Made by a program: the position numbers and the translations under genes. This document shows, in pieces, positions 50,003-62,067 of a DNA stretch of 64,000 nucleotides. Under the pieces are notes generated by a model. It searched no databases. It was not told where the DNA came from and saw nothing but the letters and a program-made list of their open reading frames with translations. This DNA is from Acanthacorydalis orientalis (lineage: Eukaryota; Arthropoda; Insecta; Megaloptera; Corydalidae): assembly GCA_034766995.1 (NCBI GenBank), contig CM068323.1, positions 26,214,714 through 26,278,713 of the forward strand, given 5' to 3'. The stretch's first letter is position 1; every line of letters begins with the position of its first letter.

Positions 50003-50203
50003 GTGTATGGAAACTTTTACTTAGGGTTGTTTAACATTACATTAATTTTTTTAAAAAAAACACATAAATGTGGTCAACATGACGGTTGATTGAAGTTACT
50101 ATTTAGGTTAAAATCAACCAAAAAAAGTTTAAAACATTTAAACAATTCAGAATAAAATAAGCGAAAACAGCTAGCTGTATGGCAACTTTTTTGATCCAGT
50201 GTA
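50003..50203. mobile_element. Lone end of a Tc1-like element (inverted/direct repeat type)
   Basis: The outer motif CTGTATGGCAACTTTTTTGA, then TCCAGTG, abuts TA at 50202-50203, the Tc1/mariner target dinucleotide. About 172 bp inward an imperfect direct copy, GTGTATGGAAACTTTTACTT, lies at 50003. Paired direct repeats within the terminal repeat, spaced by about 170-200 bp, are the IR/DR arrangement of Tc1-like transposons. No opposite end and no transposase were found nearby. Confidence 0.5.
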
Positions 50204-50495
50204 TTTGAACTCGTGAATTTTTTTAACAAAGTTTAGATACTATAATATAATATATAATCAGAAAAACTAATTGAAACAATCGTTTTTTAAACATTAATGT
50301 ATATATATACACAAAATTTATCATTGAATACATTGATATAAACACAAACATCAATTGTACAAGTTACACATGTACATTACAGACATGTACAGTGGCTGTA
50401 CGTGCTTTGTATACAGAATAAACAGCCATAACCAAAAATGGTACTGCCAAATTATAGGTTTGGGACATACAAATGAATCGGTGTACACATACATG

Positions 50496-50501
<6 letters not shown>

Positions 50502-50540
<39 letters not shown>
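50502..50540. repeat. (TA)n microsatellite
   Basis: TA run of about 39 bp flanked on both sides by ACATGTA/TGTACA. Confidence 0.95.
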
Positions 50541-50545
<5 letters not shown>

Positions 50546-51747
50546 GACATGTATGTGTACAGCGCAATTACAATCGATCGAGACAGTGACTGACTTGTTG
50601 ACGTGAAATCTGACAAATTGTACAAAAGAGCGGCGTTTACATAACTGTTGTCGTCGTCGACAGCGGATTTGCCTTCGACTTTCATGCAGTAAGTTATATA
50701 TTTTTTTATAAACGGGACATAAATATCGTATTGATTCTTCAATCGAAAACAAATCCGATAAATTACCACCCATCGAACAGGTGCATAGTTGTATCCAACA
50801 GGTGATTTCCAACGAATTGCTGTCCGTTTCAACGCGACAGACATTTGTAATGAAATAATATTATCGCCGGTGATAGATTCAGTAATTAATTGTCGGTCTA
50901 TTTGATAATGGTTTTTTTTTTCGATTCCGAGTTGATGTCTTGATCTGATTGATTGAGCGGTCGTTGTGGCGCGTGTAATGATTCATAGTTGCGTTGTAAG
51001 GAATCAGATTTCCATATACGTCTGTCCGGTCGACGAAACGAATCCCGAAAACGGCTAGACGTTAATAGAAAATAAATCACGACCGGACGTATCGCCAATA
51101 ACGGGTATTACACACACGCGCACACACGACCCGGCCCGCCCGCCCGTCCGTCCGCTATTTATCCACCCACCAGTGGTGTAATATTAATCTGATGCAACAA
51201 CACACAATGGACACGTATATCGAGTTAATTGACGATTGAGATATTAAGTCATCTGCCCACGGATACGGCCGCGGATGCTGCGGTGTGGCCGCGCGCGCCG
51301 AACGGCGGATACAACGTCGCCGCTCGGCACCCGTTTCCGTGATTAATCGTCGGCCCCGTTTCAAGACGCGTGCACGAAAATCAATCACGGGAGTAGAGAA
51401 ACGATTTTTCAGACTCGCCACGGACACTTGTATCTGTTTGTAGTACGTTTGTGTTTTGCGAAACGCGACAGCCGGTCCTCTCGACTGCATAAAAGAAATG
51501 CTTTTTTAATTGGTCTCGGTGAACAAATTACGTTTGGCTGTCGAAGCGATAATTACACCTATGATAAATTGTATTCCTCGACTTTGATAGTTCATTCTTT
51601 AAACGTACAGTCACACACGTACATTTCAATCTTTATATACATTCGTATATTCTGTTTCTTCTATTTCATTCACAAACATCTAATTAATGATCTATAAGCC
51701 AGATTTGACAAATTAGAAAAGTGTCAAGGTCTACAAATGGATAGTTT

Positions 51748-51750
<3 letters not shown>

Positions 51751-51810
<60 letters not shown>
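51751..51810. repeat. (TA)n microsatellite
   Basis: TA run of 60 bp. Confidence 0.95.
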
Positions 51811-51813
<3 letters not shown>

Positions 51814-53420
51814 TAACTAAAGTCGATCCATAAAAACCGCAATATTTCAAGGAAGTTCTTTATGTAAAAAAGTTGTTTATCAAAAGATTAAACGTTACTT
51901 CTGTACACAGTGTTTCGACCAGTACTTGATTGATAGATAAATCGAATATTAGATGATAAATTTTAATTAGAAATGTGTAGTGTAGAATTTAGCAATATAA
52001 TTCTGTGAAAATATTTTTGAGAGATAGTAAGTACTACCTCCATATGTGGTTTTCGAAAAATCGATTTTTTTTCACCGCTCGAAAGGTATATATATACCCT
52101 TAAGTTTCAAATCTTGTATGTCGTTTCATTCGAATCGAATCTATCGGAATAGATTCTAAATATTGAATTGTATATTTGTTTTTCATCACTTTCTTGTTCA
52201 TCTATTGATTTGATAATAAGAAAATGTGGAGATAAATTATTTCATTTTAAGTATATAAAATATTTATTTGTAAATACCTTCAAATGATTGTAAAATCTCG
52301 TGTGTCAGGAAAATTTTCAGGTTTCATTTACACAGATGTTCCCGAATTATCCGAGTTATGACTTGCAGATTAAAGATGTATTACACGTTTGGTATTTCTG
52401 ATATTTTCTTTTATAGCCGATCGTTTTAATTTTATCACTTCGGTTGAATTATTTAAAAATCTATCTAAAACATGTCTGTTTCGATCGAGAGATCTCAATA
52501 AGATCCGACGAATGAATCAAGAATAAACAGTCGATCGATTCATGAAATAAAATAATCCGTTGATAAATGCGAGAAAACCTTGTAATTGTTAACGCTCGAA
52601 ACGTACGTGCGCCTGTGTGTGTGTAAGTTATTTCAAAGTCGTACATGTGATCTTACCAAGAGTGTCTGTCGATTCCAGAAGGTCGTACGAAGACAACACA
52701 GAGGTCATCCGACGAATCAGACGCTATCATCATCATCATCGCTAGAATATGTATTTTTCTCGATTCGGAATAAATAAATGCGAAAAGTGTTCGAACACCG
52801 CACCCCGATGATTCCACCAGCGAAGACACGCACCGCCCATCATTCGATTTTTCTGTCAGTGTACCCACACACACACTTTCATACATATGAATGATCGGGC
52901 TGGACGTTCTTATTGATTGATACGTCTCCCACTCCGTAGGATAGATAGATGATTTACAGTTCGATTGACAAAATATCGATCGTTGCTTTTTCGATCACGG
53001 TTTTGATCTTGAACTGATATTGAGTGATAGATTACGTATGCTGATTTTATTCAACGATTCAGAACGGATTTTATTACAAGTACTTGTGTGTGTGTGCTTG
53101 TTCCTTTATCGGAGATCTGTACGAAAGAATTGTAAAAAAATCGGATAAAACTATTGTTAACACATTGTGGTCCTGTGTCAGACTCTTTATCCGGAAATTC
53201 TTTACATTTATATGATTATGGTTTAGGTATTCAGAAAGTAATAAGTCTCTTTTCTAAACTCTTTCATGTTATTCAAGAAAATGCGTACACAATATGAATA
53301 CTAGTAATCAATTACAGTGCGATAACTTTCTAAACATGTCGTTTTAATGTAAAACAGCACAACATAAACCATAAATATACCAGGTTTTACTTCTTTCTTT
53401 CGTTTTTTGCAGCACACACT

Positions 53421-53654
53421 CTACAAAGTTATTATGGATTTTTTTCTTTCAATTTTCTTTAGCTTACGTTCCATCATATCCAGTGATAGTCTTTCTGGTT
53501 GATCCTGTTCGGCTGCACGTCTTGTTTGTGTGCTTGAAGAACTATTTTCTTGGATATTAAGGTCAACCTCTTCGGACGCACAATCTCTCGCCCACGTAAC
53601 AGCTACACCGAGTAGACAAATTTTTGTGTCTAATTTTATTGCCATTCGACACAT
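53421..53654 (-). CDS. Unrecognised ORF, possibly a transposon remnant
   Basis: A 77-codon minus-strand ORF whose last 50 residues look protein-like: CASEEVDLNIQENSSSS, TQTRRAAEQDQPERLSL, DMMERKLKKIERKKS, then a stop. The region is AT-rich and not a microsatellite, so the charged, Ser-rich, then Lys/Arg-rich composition is not explained by base composition. Upstream minus-strand DNA (53660-53900) also gives short protein-like stretches interrupted by stops, as a decayed gene would. No family is recognised. It might equally be chance. Confidence 0.3.
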   Translation of the reverse strand: MCRMAIKLDTKICLLGVAVTWARDCASEEVDLNIQENSSSSTQTRRAAEQDQPERLSLDMMERKLKKIERKKSIITL

Positions 53655-53969
53655 TAAACACCTTAAATGAATTGAAAAGTTCGCAGCTCAAAAAATATAT
53701 AATTCAACGTTATTTAATCATTTTATTACAAAATTTATCGAATAAAAAAACTTATTACACTGACAAGACCTTTATCAGAACGAACCATTGGTACTATCTT
53801 CAATGCCAATATATAACCAAAACCAATCCTCACATAGTTCCAAGAAAAAAAGTCACAGAGCTCAAAAGCGTAAACAGGTCAGTTGCAAAAGTTCTGTCTG
53901 ATTTCCTTTGAATGACATTATAGTTTCCTAATAGTAACAATAGCTTTATAATAACTTTGAAGACCTTAA

Positions 53970-53972
<3 letters not shown>

Positions 53973-54017
<45 letters not shown>
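53973..54017. repeat. (TA)n microsatellite
   Basis: TA run of about 45 bp. Confidence 0.95.
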
Positions 54018-54021
<4 letters not shown>

Positions 54022-54539
54022 GACAATAACTGATGTTACAAAGACATACGAGCACTGCCAGTACTTTAAAAATAAAAAGTATTTTTAAAAAAACAGAAAG
54101 TGTTTAATTGCTTCAATATTCTGTTTCATTCACAAATCGGCAAATAGTTTATTCTGCACGAAAAAAAGGACTAAATCAAATACTTACATTATACTTACAC
54201 CATAATAATACTAAATCAAATACTATACTATACTTGACAATATACTTAAATCAAACGTGAATGAATGTATGGATGGATGGAGTATATTTTGTATGGAAAA
54301 AAAACAATCGAGTCGAAATCTCTCAATTAGAATCGTTTTAATTGAGTAAATGGACTGTAAAAGCGTTTCCCGAAGAAAATATAAATAGTTCAAACATCTG
54401 CACACGAAGACAAATATTTATATAAATTACATTACAAGCGTTCAATTAGTTTCGTTTTTAATAGCTGCTGTATATTACCGAACCGAAATATAATCACATT
54501 CTAAGTGGCTCTTTGTGAATTTATCAGATGATAATAATA

Positions 54540-54543
<4 letters not shown>

Positions 54544-54613
<70 letters not shown>

Positions 54614-54616
54614 ATA
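54544..54616. repeat. (TA)n microsatellite
   Basis: TA run of about 73 bp with one extra T. Confidence 0.95.
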
Positions 54617-54998
54617 ATGTTTGTATATATACTGTTTGAGTATATAAATTTGTATACAATTTACGATCGTTTCGTATGTATTTGTCGCTGTTTTACATTT
54701 CAATAAACTATTTTGACATAAAACAGTCCGGAATGCAAACAAGTCGGTCCGCGGCGGCTTATCGTGTCAACATTAAGACGGGCCAATGTTTCAGACATAT
54801 TTTATGGTGCGGCGGAACGGATTTTATAGACTGTTTCATTTTATTAATTTAATAGTTCATAAATAATATGTAGATACGGTCTCCCGAGTTCGTTTCTCTC
54901 ATCCGTCGTATTCACTTTATTTAAGCACAAACACGTTCGTCTATATAATTATAGATGTAATGATACGTTGTCCTCAGTGTCTTCTTTCTAGAGGATCA

Positions 54999-55114
54999 AC
55001 TGAAATTCTGCTCTCCTCGAACGGTTTCGCCATGTGTGCTTATCTTCAGGTGGATTTTGAAGACTCGGTATTCAAAATCGACTGAAGTCGATAGTGGAGA
55101 GCAGAATTTCAACT
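54999..55114. other. Nested hairpin, about 115 bp
   Basis: The outer stem is AAATTCTGCTCTCC (in 54999-55016) with its inverted copy in 55096-55114. Nested inside are CTTCAG/CTGAAG (55044-55049, 55082-55087) and ATTTTGAA/TTCAAAAT (55054-55061, 55071-55078) around a 9-base loop. The 5' side carries about 20 unpaired bases more than the 3' side between outer and inner stems. It could be a foldback repeat or a structured RNA; no known microRNA sequence is recognised in it. Confidence 0.5.
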
Positions 55115-55280
55115 GTGGTGTCGTCTGTTTGTGAACGACAAAGCGATGAAGCCTTGTTCAGTTAGGTTTTTGTAATAAGAATATGAATACAAGTACGAGA
55201 AATGGATGGAAAACAAATTAAATAGAAATAATGTAGAAACTAAAATCAATGTAAAAATGTTAACTACTTACAAACGTTTT

Positions 55281-55440
55281 AATTTGTTTCATTCCTGTAT
55301 ACTTGTATTTGAAGTTATTTTTGTGATCCGATATTGTTTGTTTTTGTTTCTTTTTTATTAGCAAAGAATTAGAATCTTACTGGAATTTCAAGAACAAGAA
55401 AAATAACTTCAAATCCAGGTACGCAGGAACGGAACAAATT
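55281..55440. mobile_element. Foldback element, arms of 42 bp
   Basis: The left arm (55281-55322) and right arm (55399-55440) are inverted copies with few mismatches; landmarks on the plus strand of the right arm are AAAAATAACTTCAAATCCAG, GTACGCAGGAACGG and AACAAATT. The spacer is 76 bp and T-rich. The right arm matches the sequence at 36486-36524, so at least two loci share it. Confidence 0.65.
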
Positions 55441-55470
55441 ACACATATGTGATGTATATCTTAATAAAAT

Positions 55471-55521
55471 TTATATATATATATATGTATATGTATGTAT
55501 GTATGTATATATATATATATA
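55471..55521. repeat. (TA)n and (TATG)n microsatellite
   Basis: TA runs on both sides of TATG units. Confidence 0.9.
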
Positions 55522-56230
55522 CAGATTGAGTTCGTGCTTGTGTTTTCAAAAGACACATCGACCAAGGTTCAGTCCAACACTTGTACGACAAATAGCTGCA
55601 AGATAAGATTAACGAGACACGTGACGCGATGAAGAATTATCCGCTCACATATTGTCTATTAATTATTTATGTTCGCAATTACTGTTTTTAATTAGTGTAA
55701 GGAACGATTAGCGGCTAACGGCGAATTAATAATCGAACAGACGTGCCATAAATATTCAATGCTCTAATAAACAGCGTTCGATCCGAATGGAAAATCGGTT
55801 CACTAAAAAAAATCATCAGATGGAAATGCATAGGCAGAATGTGTGTGATAACAGGCATTTCGATATTTTCACTAAATTGAGTCGAATTCGGTTTTGTTAT
55901 GACACTATTTGTAATGTTATTTTTATTTATTGAATTTTTTATTAGCAATTGAATCCACAAATCTTGAAAATCTCTCCTTATTATATTGGTCTGATTGTTG
56001 AGGTTGTAAATTTCATTTCTTCTCTGTATTCTTTTTCTTTTTTCGGCTGTTACTGGTGCTTCTTCGACCCTAGATTACCAGTTTCTGACGTGTATTCTTC
56101 ACTCACTTGATTTGTAGTACTAACTTCTATTGTTTTGCCAGGAAAAATACCATAAGGTTATTCTATGAAATCAGTCATGACAAACTGACATATGAAATAA
56201 TTTTTGCACAAAGTTATAGACTGACCTGTT

Positions 56231-56234
56231 ATAT

Positions 56235-56287
<53 letters not shown>

Positions 56288-56299
56288 ATATGATATATA
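56231..56299. repeat. (TA)n microsatellite
   Basis: TA run of about 50 bp with flanking ATATCATA and TGATATAT that mirror each other. Confidence 0.95.
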
Positions 56300-56895
56300 A
56301 TACCTATTAATATGAAATAAAGTTAATTACACGTGCAATATATGTTTTTATTACAACGAGCAACGATTGAACCACGGCCTCTCTCCAAAACGGTTCCAAC
56401 AGCCAACACCAACAATAACAACAATAATAAATTCCGACGTTTCGAAATATGTTTCGTGTCCTGTACGAATATCACAGAGAATATTTAAATTCCGTCCCAT
56501 ATACATATTATGTACGAGTGCGGCGATTCGTCGCAGACTAAGAGAGAGAGGGAGAGAGAATGAATGTGTAATACACGGTTGATATTATTACTTAAAGTGA
56601 TTAGTTCCGAGGTCGATATACATACACACACACATTTATAAAAATAAAACCAAATTTAATTAGTTAAAAACGTTGTTTTACGTCACACGATGTGCGCGTG
56701 TTGCGTGCGTTGCGTGTACGATTTTCTCTCTTTGTATGTGTGTGTGTGTGTGTCTAACAGAACATGACCTCTTGAATTTTACCTGTCAAACAAGTGGTGG
56801 ACACGCGAAACGAAACCCGGACAGATTCGGACTCAATTATTTATCAGAACGATCTGCGAAGAGAGAAAAACAGTGAGGAGAAGAACAGATTGTAC

Positions 56896-56897
<2 letters not shown>

Positions 56898-56953
<56 letters not shown>
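56898..56953. repeat. (TA)n microsatellite
   Basis: TA run of about 50 bp. Confidence 0.95.
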
Positions 56954-57754
56954 GTATACCAAGAAAATGAATAATTCATAACGTATATTGAATAAAAATC
57001 ATTGTTTTAACACAAATTAATCAATAAGAACGCTCATAAGATTATTTGTCTAGAAACACAGGCATGAAAAACAATTAATATCGATCTTAGAATATAATCA
57101 GAAATATATTTTATATTGAAAATTCTAATTGATAATCGTGATCTGTTTGTCATTCTTTTACTATCAATGCCATTTTATTTCATTCGACCAAGTAATATCA
57201 GCATTAAATAAAGTACGACCGCCTTGAACTGAAATTTTTTCTTCGGCCTTCAGACGTTGCGATTTTGTTTGTCCTCTTCGTTCCATTGCTCGATGTCACC
57301 AGCTGCATACATATCAAAACATCTCACTGTTATTGAAAATATTCAGTATTGTTCGAAACGTGTACAGTGAGATCTACTATTGTGTCAGTTCTTGCAGAGA
57401 AATTTGAATGTTTCTGAAATATAAATGATTTAACATCAGTAATTCCAAAATACTAGATTGAATGTCAAATTTGTAATTGTTGATTCTGAGTATAAACTCA
57501 CTTTCACAAATAAACTCACATTCATAAAAGTCTTTTCATATATTTTAACGCATCGAAACGCTCATAAAAGACAATTAAAATCTCCAATAATCAATTACTG
57601 ATGAGAAAAGTTTCAATTGATAGAATTTCTCTTAGAAAAAATCAACTATATTATTAAAAACATGTGTTAATGAGAATGCAGCTTTATAAATTCGTTTCTA
57701 AAACCTCGACAAAGAAATAAAGATTATAAACGATAAGAATGTTTTTTTTTCGCA

Positions 57755-57877
57755 GATGAAGTATTTTTACATCCCACAAACCACACAAGATTCCTCGATC
57801 AAGAATATTCTTGACTGGAATACGTGGTGTGGTTTGCGGGGTGAAAAAAAAACTTCATTTGTGAAAGTGAATTTTAG
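57755..57877. mobile_element. Foldback hairpin with 16-bp central palindrome
   Basis: The left arm (57755-57786) and right arm (57827-57858) are inverted copies over about 32 bp, including CCCACAAACCACAC and its complement. Between them ATTCC...GGAAT encloses TCAAGAATATTCTTGA, a perfect palindrome at 57799-57814. Nearly the whole 105 bp can fold. The right arm and its tail (GGTTTGCGGGGTGAAA, CTTCATTTGTGAAAGTG) are the dispersed motif also seen at 38569 and 45778. Confidence 0.65.
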
Positions 57878-58588
57878 CTCCAGTATTAAAATTGTTTTTG
57901 TGGATGTTTTTTTTTCTATCGGTTGCAAACTTTCATTAATATTGCATTAATATCTTTAATACGTTCCTGTGCCTATTTACAAGCCTCTCTGAGTTAAATA
58001 GACCGACAATTCTTTTCATAATAAAATCGAATATGCGTAGAAGCTCGATACCGAATTAGAAATTCATAGAAACAAGTCTGTTCGAACATTCATTTCATCC
58101 CCTAATGAGATCGACCTCCATCTCTAGTACAAGCTGTCTGTCAGAACAACAGTTTATGTTTCCAAAAAGAAAAAAAAACGATTCTTGATACACACATCAT
58201 TCAATTAGTTAGTTACATACATTCATTGTTCCAGACATCATTCCGTTTTCAATCGCAAACGAGCCGTACAGGTGTGTTCTTTCGTATCGCACGCTAATGT
58301 TAGACTTTTTCTACCCTTTGTCTCAGTCTTTGTGTGTGTGTTTTACACACGTATATATAATCGGGTGTGTTACACAAACGTATGACGAATTAATGTATGT
58401 ACACCTCGAGGCTGCCACGTTTGAGCACCAAAAGCTATTGTAGTATTAAATACACATTAATTAGATACAAATTAATTTAATTATCGTGTATTTTCATTCG
58501 CAACGCTGTTTTGTGTTTAGTTCCGTAATTCAAACAGATATATTTCAGTCTGATATTACACTTAATTGAACTGTGGTTTGACACGATT

Positions 58589-58607
58589 ACACACACACAC
58601 ACACACA
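58589..58607. repeat. (CA)n microsatellite
   Basis: CA run of about 18 bp. Confidence 0.85.
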
Positions 58608-59471
58608 TGTTAATGTTACAAATATAGAATATGTAAAAGAAAAAAAACTTATTTCACTGTATTCGTTCTTTATTTTTACAGAATCAGCCTGTTGGTTGAT
58701 TTTTTGTTCTTTGCACATATTCTATATTTTTTTATTTATCTCTCAAGGTCTCCTCAATTCGGTTTCGTTTTATGGATCGTTCATTTAAGTCGATTCAGTG
58801 TGGGTTGGATAATTAATGATTTTAAAAATGGAATATTGAAAAAGTGATTGAATCAGATTGATACTGAATTACTGAATACTATAACATTTTTTTTTATTGA
58901 TTAGGGTAACTGTAAAGGGTTATCAGTATGCATGTAAACCGATAATAATATGTCTATGTAATTGATTGTACAGAAAATGAAACTGAAAGAAAAGACTGTG
59001 AAAATCGATTGTTTTTAGAACCTAGTGTAATGGATATTGTACGATTCTATTAGTTCTGTTCAGATTAAAGAGTCCTTTCAGGAAATCATGTACACATTCC
59101 GACGATAAATAGTTGTGTGTAAATTAGATTAGCGTATGAATACAGTATAACTTTTATTTGTTATCATTTTAATCAAATCGAAATCAAAAAGTATTTTATT
59201 AATTATTCAGTGTGTTACAATGCATCTTACATTTTGTGACATTGTTAGTTTTAAAAAATCGTTTCCCGGGTTGAGACAGGAGAATGGATCTTTCGGTTTA
59301 AATGTGTGAGATTTTGATAGATGAATTTTGATTCTAGATTTTTTTTTGAAAAAAACAATAGATTTTTAATCTGTTTTACTGCAATTTAAATCTTTCCTAA
59401 CAATCTGTTTTAAATATTTCTTAAAAATATGATATCTCTATCTTGAATATACATCTAAAATTTATATACAC

Positions 59472-59495
59472 ATGTGTGTGTGTGTGTGTGTGTGT
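59472..59495. repeat. (GT)n microsatellite
   Basis: GT run of about 23 bp. Confidence 0.9.
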
Positions 59496-60000
59496 AGTTC
59501 GGTCGATTTCCAGCTAGCTCGAGAGACTGTTGTGTCAAGCACTCAGGGTTATCCGTCGTACATAAATTAAAACATATCTGGACCGACTGAAGCGTGTGAT
59601 CACGCACGCCGGTTGTAATTTTTGCATGGAAATTAACTGAAGAGGTTATTGTGTATCGTGTGTGAAGCAGTAGAAGCACGACGACGACGACGACGACGAA
59701 GAGGATGACAGAGAGTCTTGCCTAGACATCGACGACGTGCGGTGATCTCAAGGGCGCACCAGTCAGTCAGACGATATGCTTTACTAACAGCTAAAGACAT
59801 GGATGGCCACGCACGCTCAAGGAGGTGTATTAAGAACCGGTCCCATCGTCGTCGGCCCATATCACACACGTACCAACAAACACACACACCGACTCGCATT
59901 TGCATTTATTATATCCATTTAAAATACTTTAGTTGTACTCTCTGGTTATCTGTTTTTATGTCTTTGTCAGCGGTTATGTCGAACTCTGGGTACATATTTT

Positions 60001-60009
<9 letters not shown>

Positions 60010-60066
<57 letters not shown>
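60010..60066. repeat. (TA)n microsatellite
   Basis: TA run of about 57 bp. Confidence 0.95.
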
Positions 60067-60070
<4 letters not shown>

Positions 60071-60213
60071 TTGTATTACACATCCATCTCAGATACTGAA
60101 CACGACTTGCACTAATTTCATATTCTATAAACACTGGTAAAGGTTGGCTGGACTCGTTCGCGTTCGTTTATTAAATTAAAGTAAACGAATATGTATCATC
60201 TTTTATTATCACA

Positions 60214-60217
<4 letters not shown>

Positions 60218-60248
<31 letters not shown>
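60218..60248. repeat. (TA)n microsatellite
   Basis: TA run of about 31 bp framed by GCATAT and ATATGC. Confidence 0.9.
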
Positions 60249-60251
<3 letters not shown>

Positions 60252-60544
60252 AGATTCGTAGATGAATGCTCTATAGTTAATCCTGTAGTCTCAGAAAATC
60301 CTGTAATAGAAAAAAATGTACATACACAAACAGATATCAACGACGCATGAATAATAGTTGTTCATAGTTTAAATATTTAGATGAGTAGATAGATATTTAG
60401 AACTTTGGGACAGGACGTCAACTAAGGTCATTAATGCCTGAACACGAATGCAAAAATTCAATAATTCACCAGTTGATAATAGAGACCAGTTTGCAAAAAA
60501 TGATCAATACTGAAAATGAATTCTCGAAATCGAAATAAGGATAA

Positions 60545-60620
60545 GCAACAATCAAGAAGATTTTTGTTTAGAAAATATTTTATGGGTTGTGCGGCGAGGA
60601 TATAATTAATTTGTGAAAAT
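60545..60620 (+). repeat. Dispersed repeat copy, composite
   Basis: AAGCAACAATCAAGAAGAT is the reverse complement (one gap) of the block at 22940-22960. About 20 bases later GGTTGTGCGGCGAGG and AATTAATTTGTGAAAAT form a diverged copy of the 38569-type motif. The two blocks lie close together here and at 29700, which links them into one family. Confidence 0.5.
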
Positions 60621-61269
60621 ATCTAAATCATTTTATGTGTCAGAACTCTGTCAATCCATTGCTTAAACGACTGGCAGCGTGCGAACTCTTATTTGAGAAG
60701 ACCGTGCCATCCCTCGACACTCCTCATTATCTATCAATCTTGTTAAACGAGCGCGATACAAGCGCACCGTCCCAACAAGAGGAACAGACACATCGTGCAC
60801 GATGTCAGAACGATTCTCTGTCCCTGTCGATCGACACGACACCGCAAGCGGTGATATATTTCTGGCTCGTCGCCGTCGCAGTTCATTTTGTCTCTCGAAA
60901 TAGTTCGTAATGGCCGCACTCGACCAGAACACACGGATTCCATGTTGCATCTCATTACCGTGGATGCATTTCGACGGTCGTGCTCGTCCCGTCTCTGGAT
61001 GACAGCGGGTCGCCGCCGTGTGCGCGACGTCGACGTCTACTCGGGAATCTGACGGATAGATTGTTAGACGGATGGACGCGAATGGATGGATGGATGATGG
61101 TGATTGCCGAACGATTGTGTACATAGCTGTTTCGGCGGCGGTGTTTGTGTTGTAATACACTGACAGCGTTGACGTGGACGTCTCGACGGCCGTCGGCGGC
61201 GCGCACTTGGAACGTTGAGGTTTCGTTGATTGACAGGCGGTTGAGTTATTACTAATGCAACATTAGTCG

Positions 61270-61270
<1 letters not shown>

Positions 61271-61325
<55 letters not shown>

Positions 61326-61353
61326 AGAGAGAGAGAAAGAGATGTGTGTGTGT
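61271..61353. repeat. (TA)n, (GA)n and (TG)n compound microsatellite
   Basis: TA run of about 50 bp, then GA-rich, then TG-rich. Confidence 0.95.
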
Positions 61354-62041
61354 ACATAAATGAATAATTAACATAGAAATAATCTTGTTTTGTAAAAAAA
61401 TGTCAGTTTTTAAAATGCGACATCGTCGTCCTACACGATTTTAAACAAAATATTTTACAGTTATTAATGGAGTCATTTTTTGGAATCTTATTTAAAGTTA
61501 TAATTGTACACAGATCAACTTTTAGTGTATGTTTATATTTTTAGTACTTGATAAAGATAAATAAAAACGATGTATCAAAACAAGTCGTTCTTTTTCGGTT
61601 CAAATATTTTAAAATACTCTCTGTTATTCATTTTTCTAATAATAGATTTTCATTTACATGTTTGTATGTGTATGTATATATATATATACATATGAAGTGA
61701 GAGAGATATTTTTATATATTTATATAAAATATGTGTGTGTATGTGAGAAATATTTTGTTGTTGTTGGATCGACGGAGCGACCGTCAAAATCACGTTGTCA
61801 AATTAGACCGACCGAAAACTAATTTGTATACCGACGCGTTAATTTATTACACGCGTATAAATAACACCGATGGACCATTATTCAGAATCAGTTAAGAATT
61901 TTTCCCGAGCTGTAAGGTCCACAAAGAATGCATATTGATGAGAGTGACTGTGATTCACGTTCGAAACGAACAGAGGCGCGCACAACAACACAGAACCCGA
62001 TAATAAATTACTGAAAGTGAAAGAAAAATTAGTATCGATAC

Positions 62042-62067
62042 AGAGAGAGAGAGAGAGAGAGAGAGAG
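62042..62067. repeat. (GA)n microsatellite
   Basis: GA run of 26 bp. Confidence 0.95.

Larger units (their letters stand above)
41500..53420. other. Intron-like DNA downstream of the 41404 exon
   Basis: AT-rich with CpG-rich patches at 44140-44640, 45950-46230, 46380-46760, 47340-47700, 49280-49660, 50570-51420 and 52560-52860. A + segment at 49541-49633 (after CCACACAG, before GTAAAG) is open in one frame with a peptide containing CQSCDRMQMMLSDRKEKLYE, but the other frames are also nearly open, so it is not called as an exon. Transposon ends and microsatellites are listed separately. Confidence 0.4.

Noticed and set aside
60663..61160. 165-codon minus-strand ORF, longest outside the TA repeats
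   Set aside because: It lies in a CpG-rich patch where stops are rare and overlaps a + ORF of similar quality. There is no domain, no splice sites and no coherent composition.
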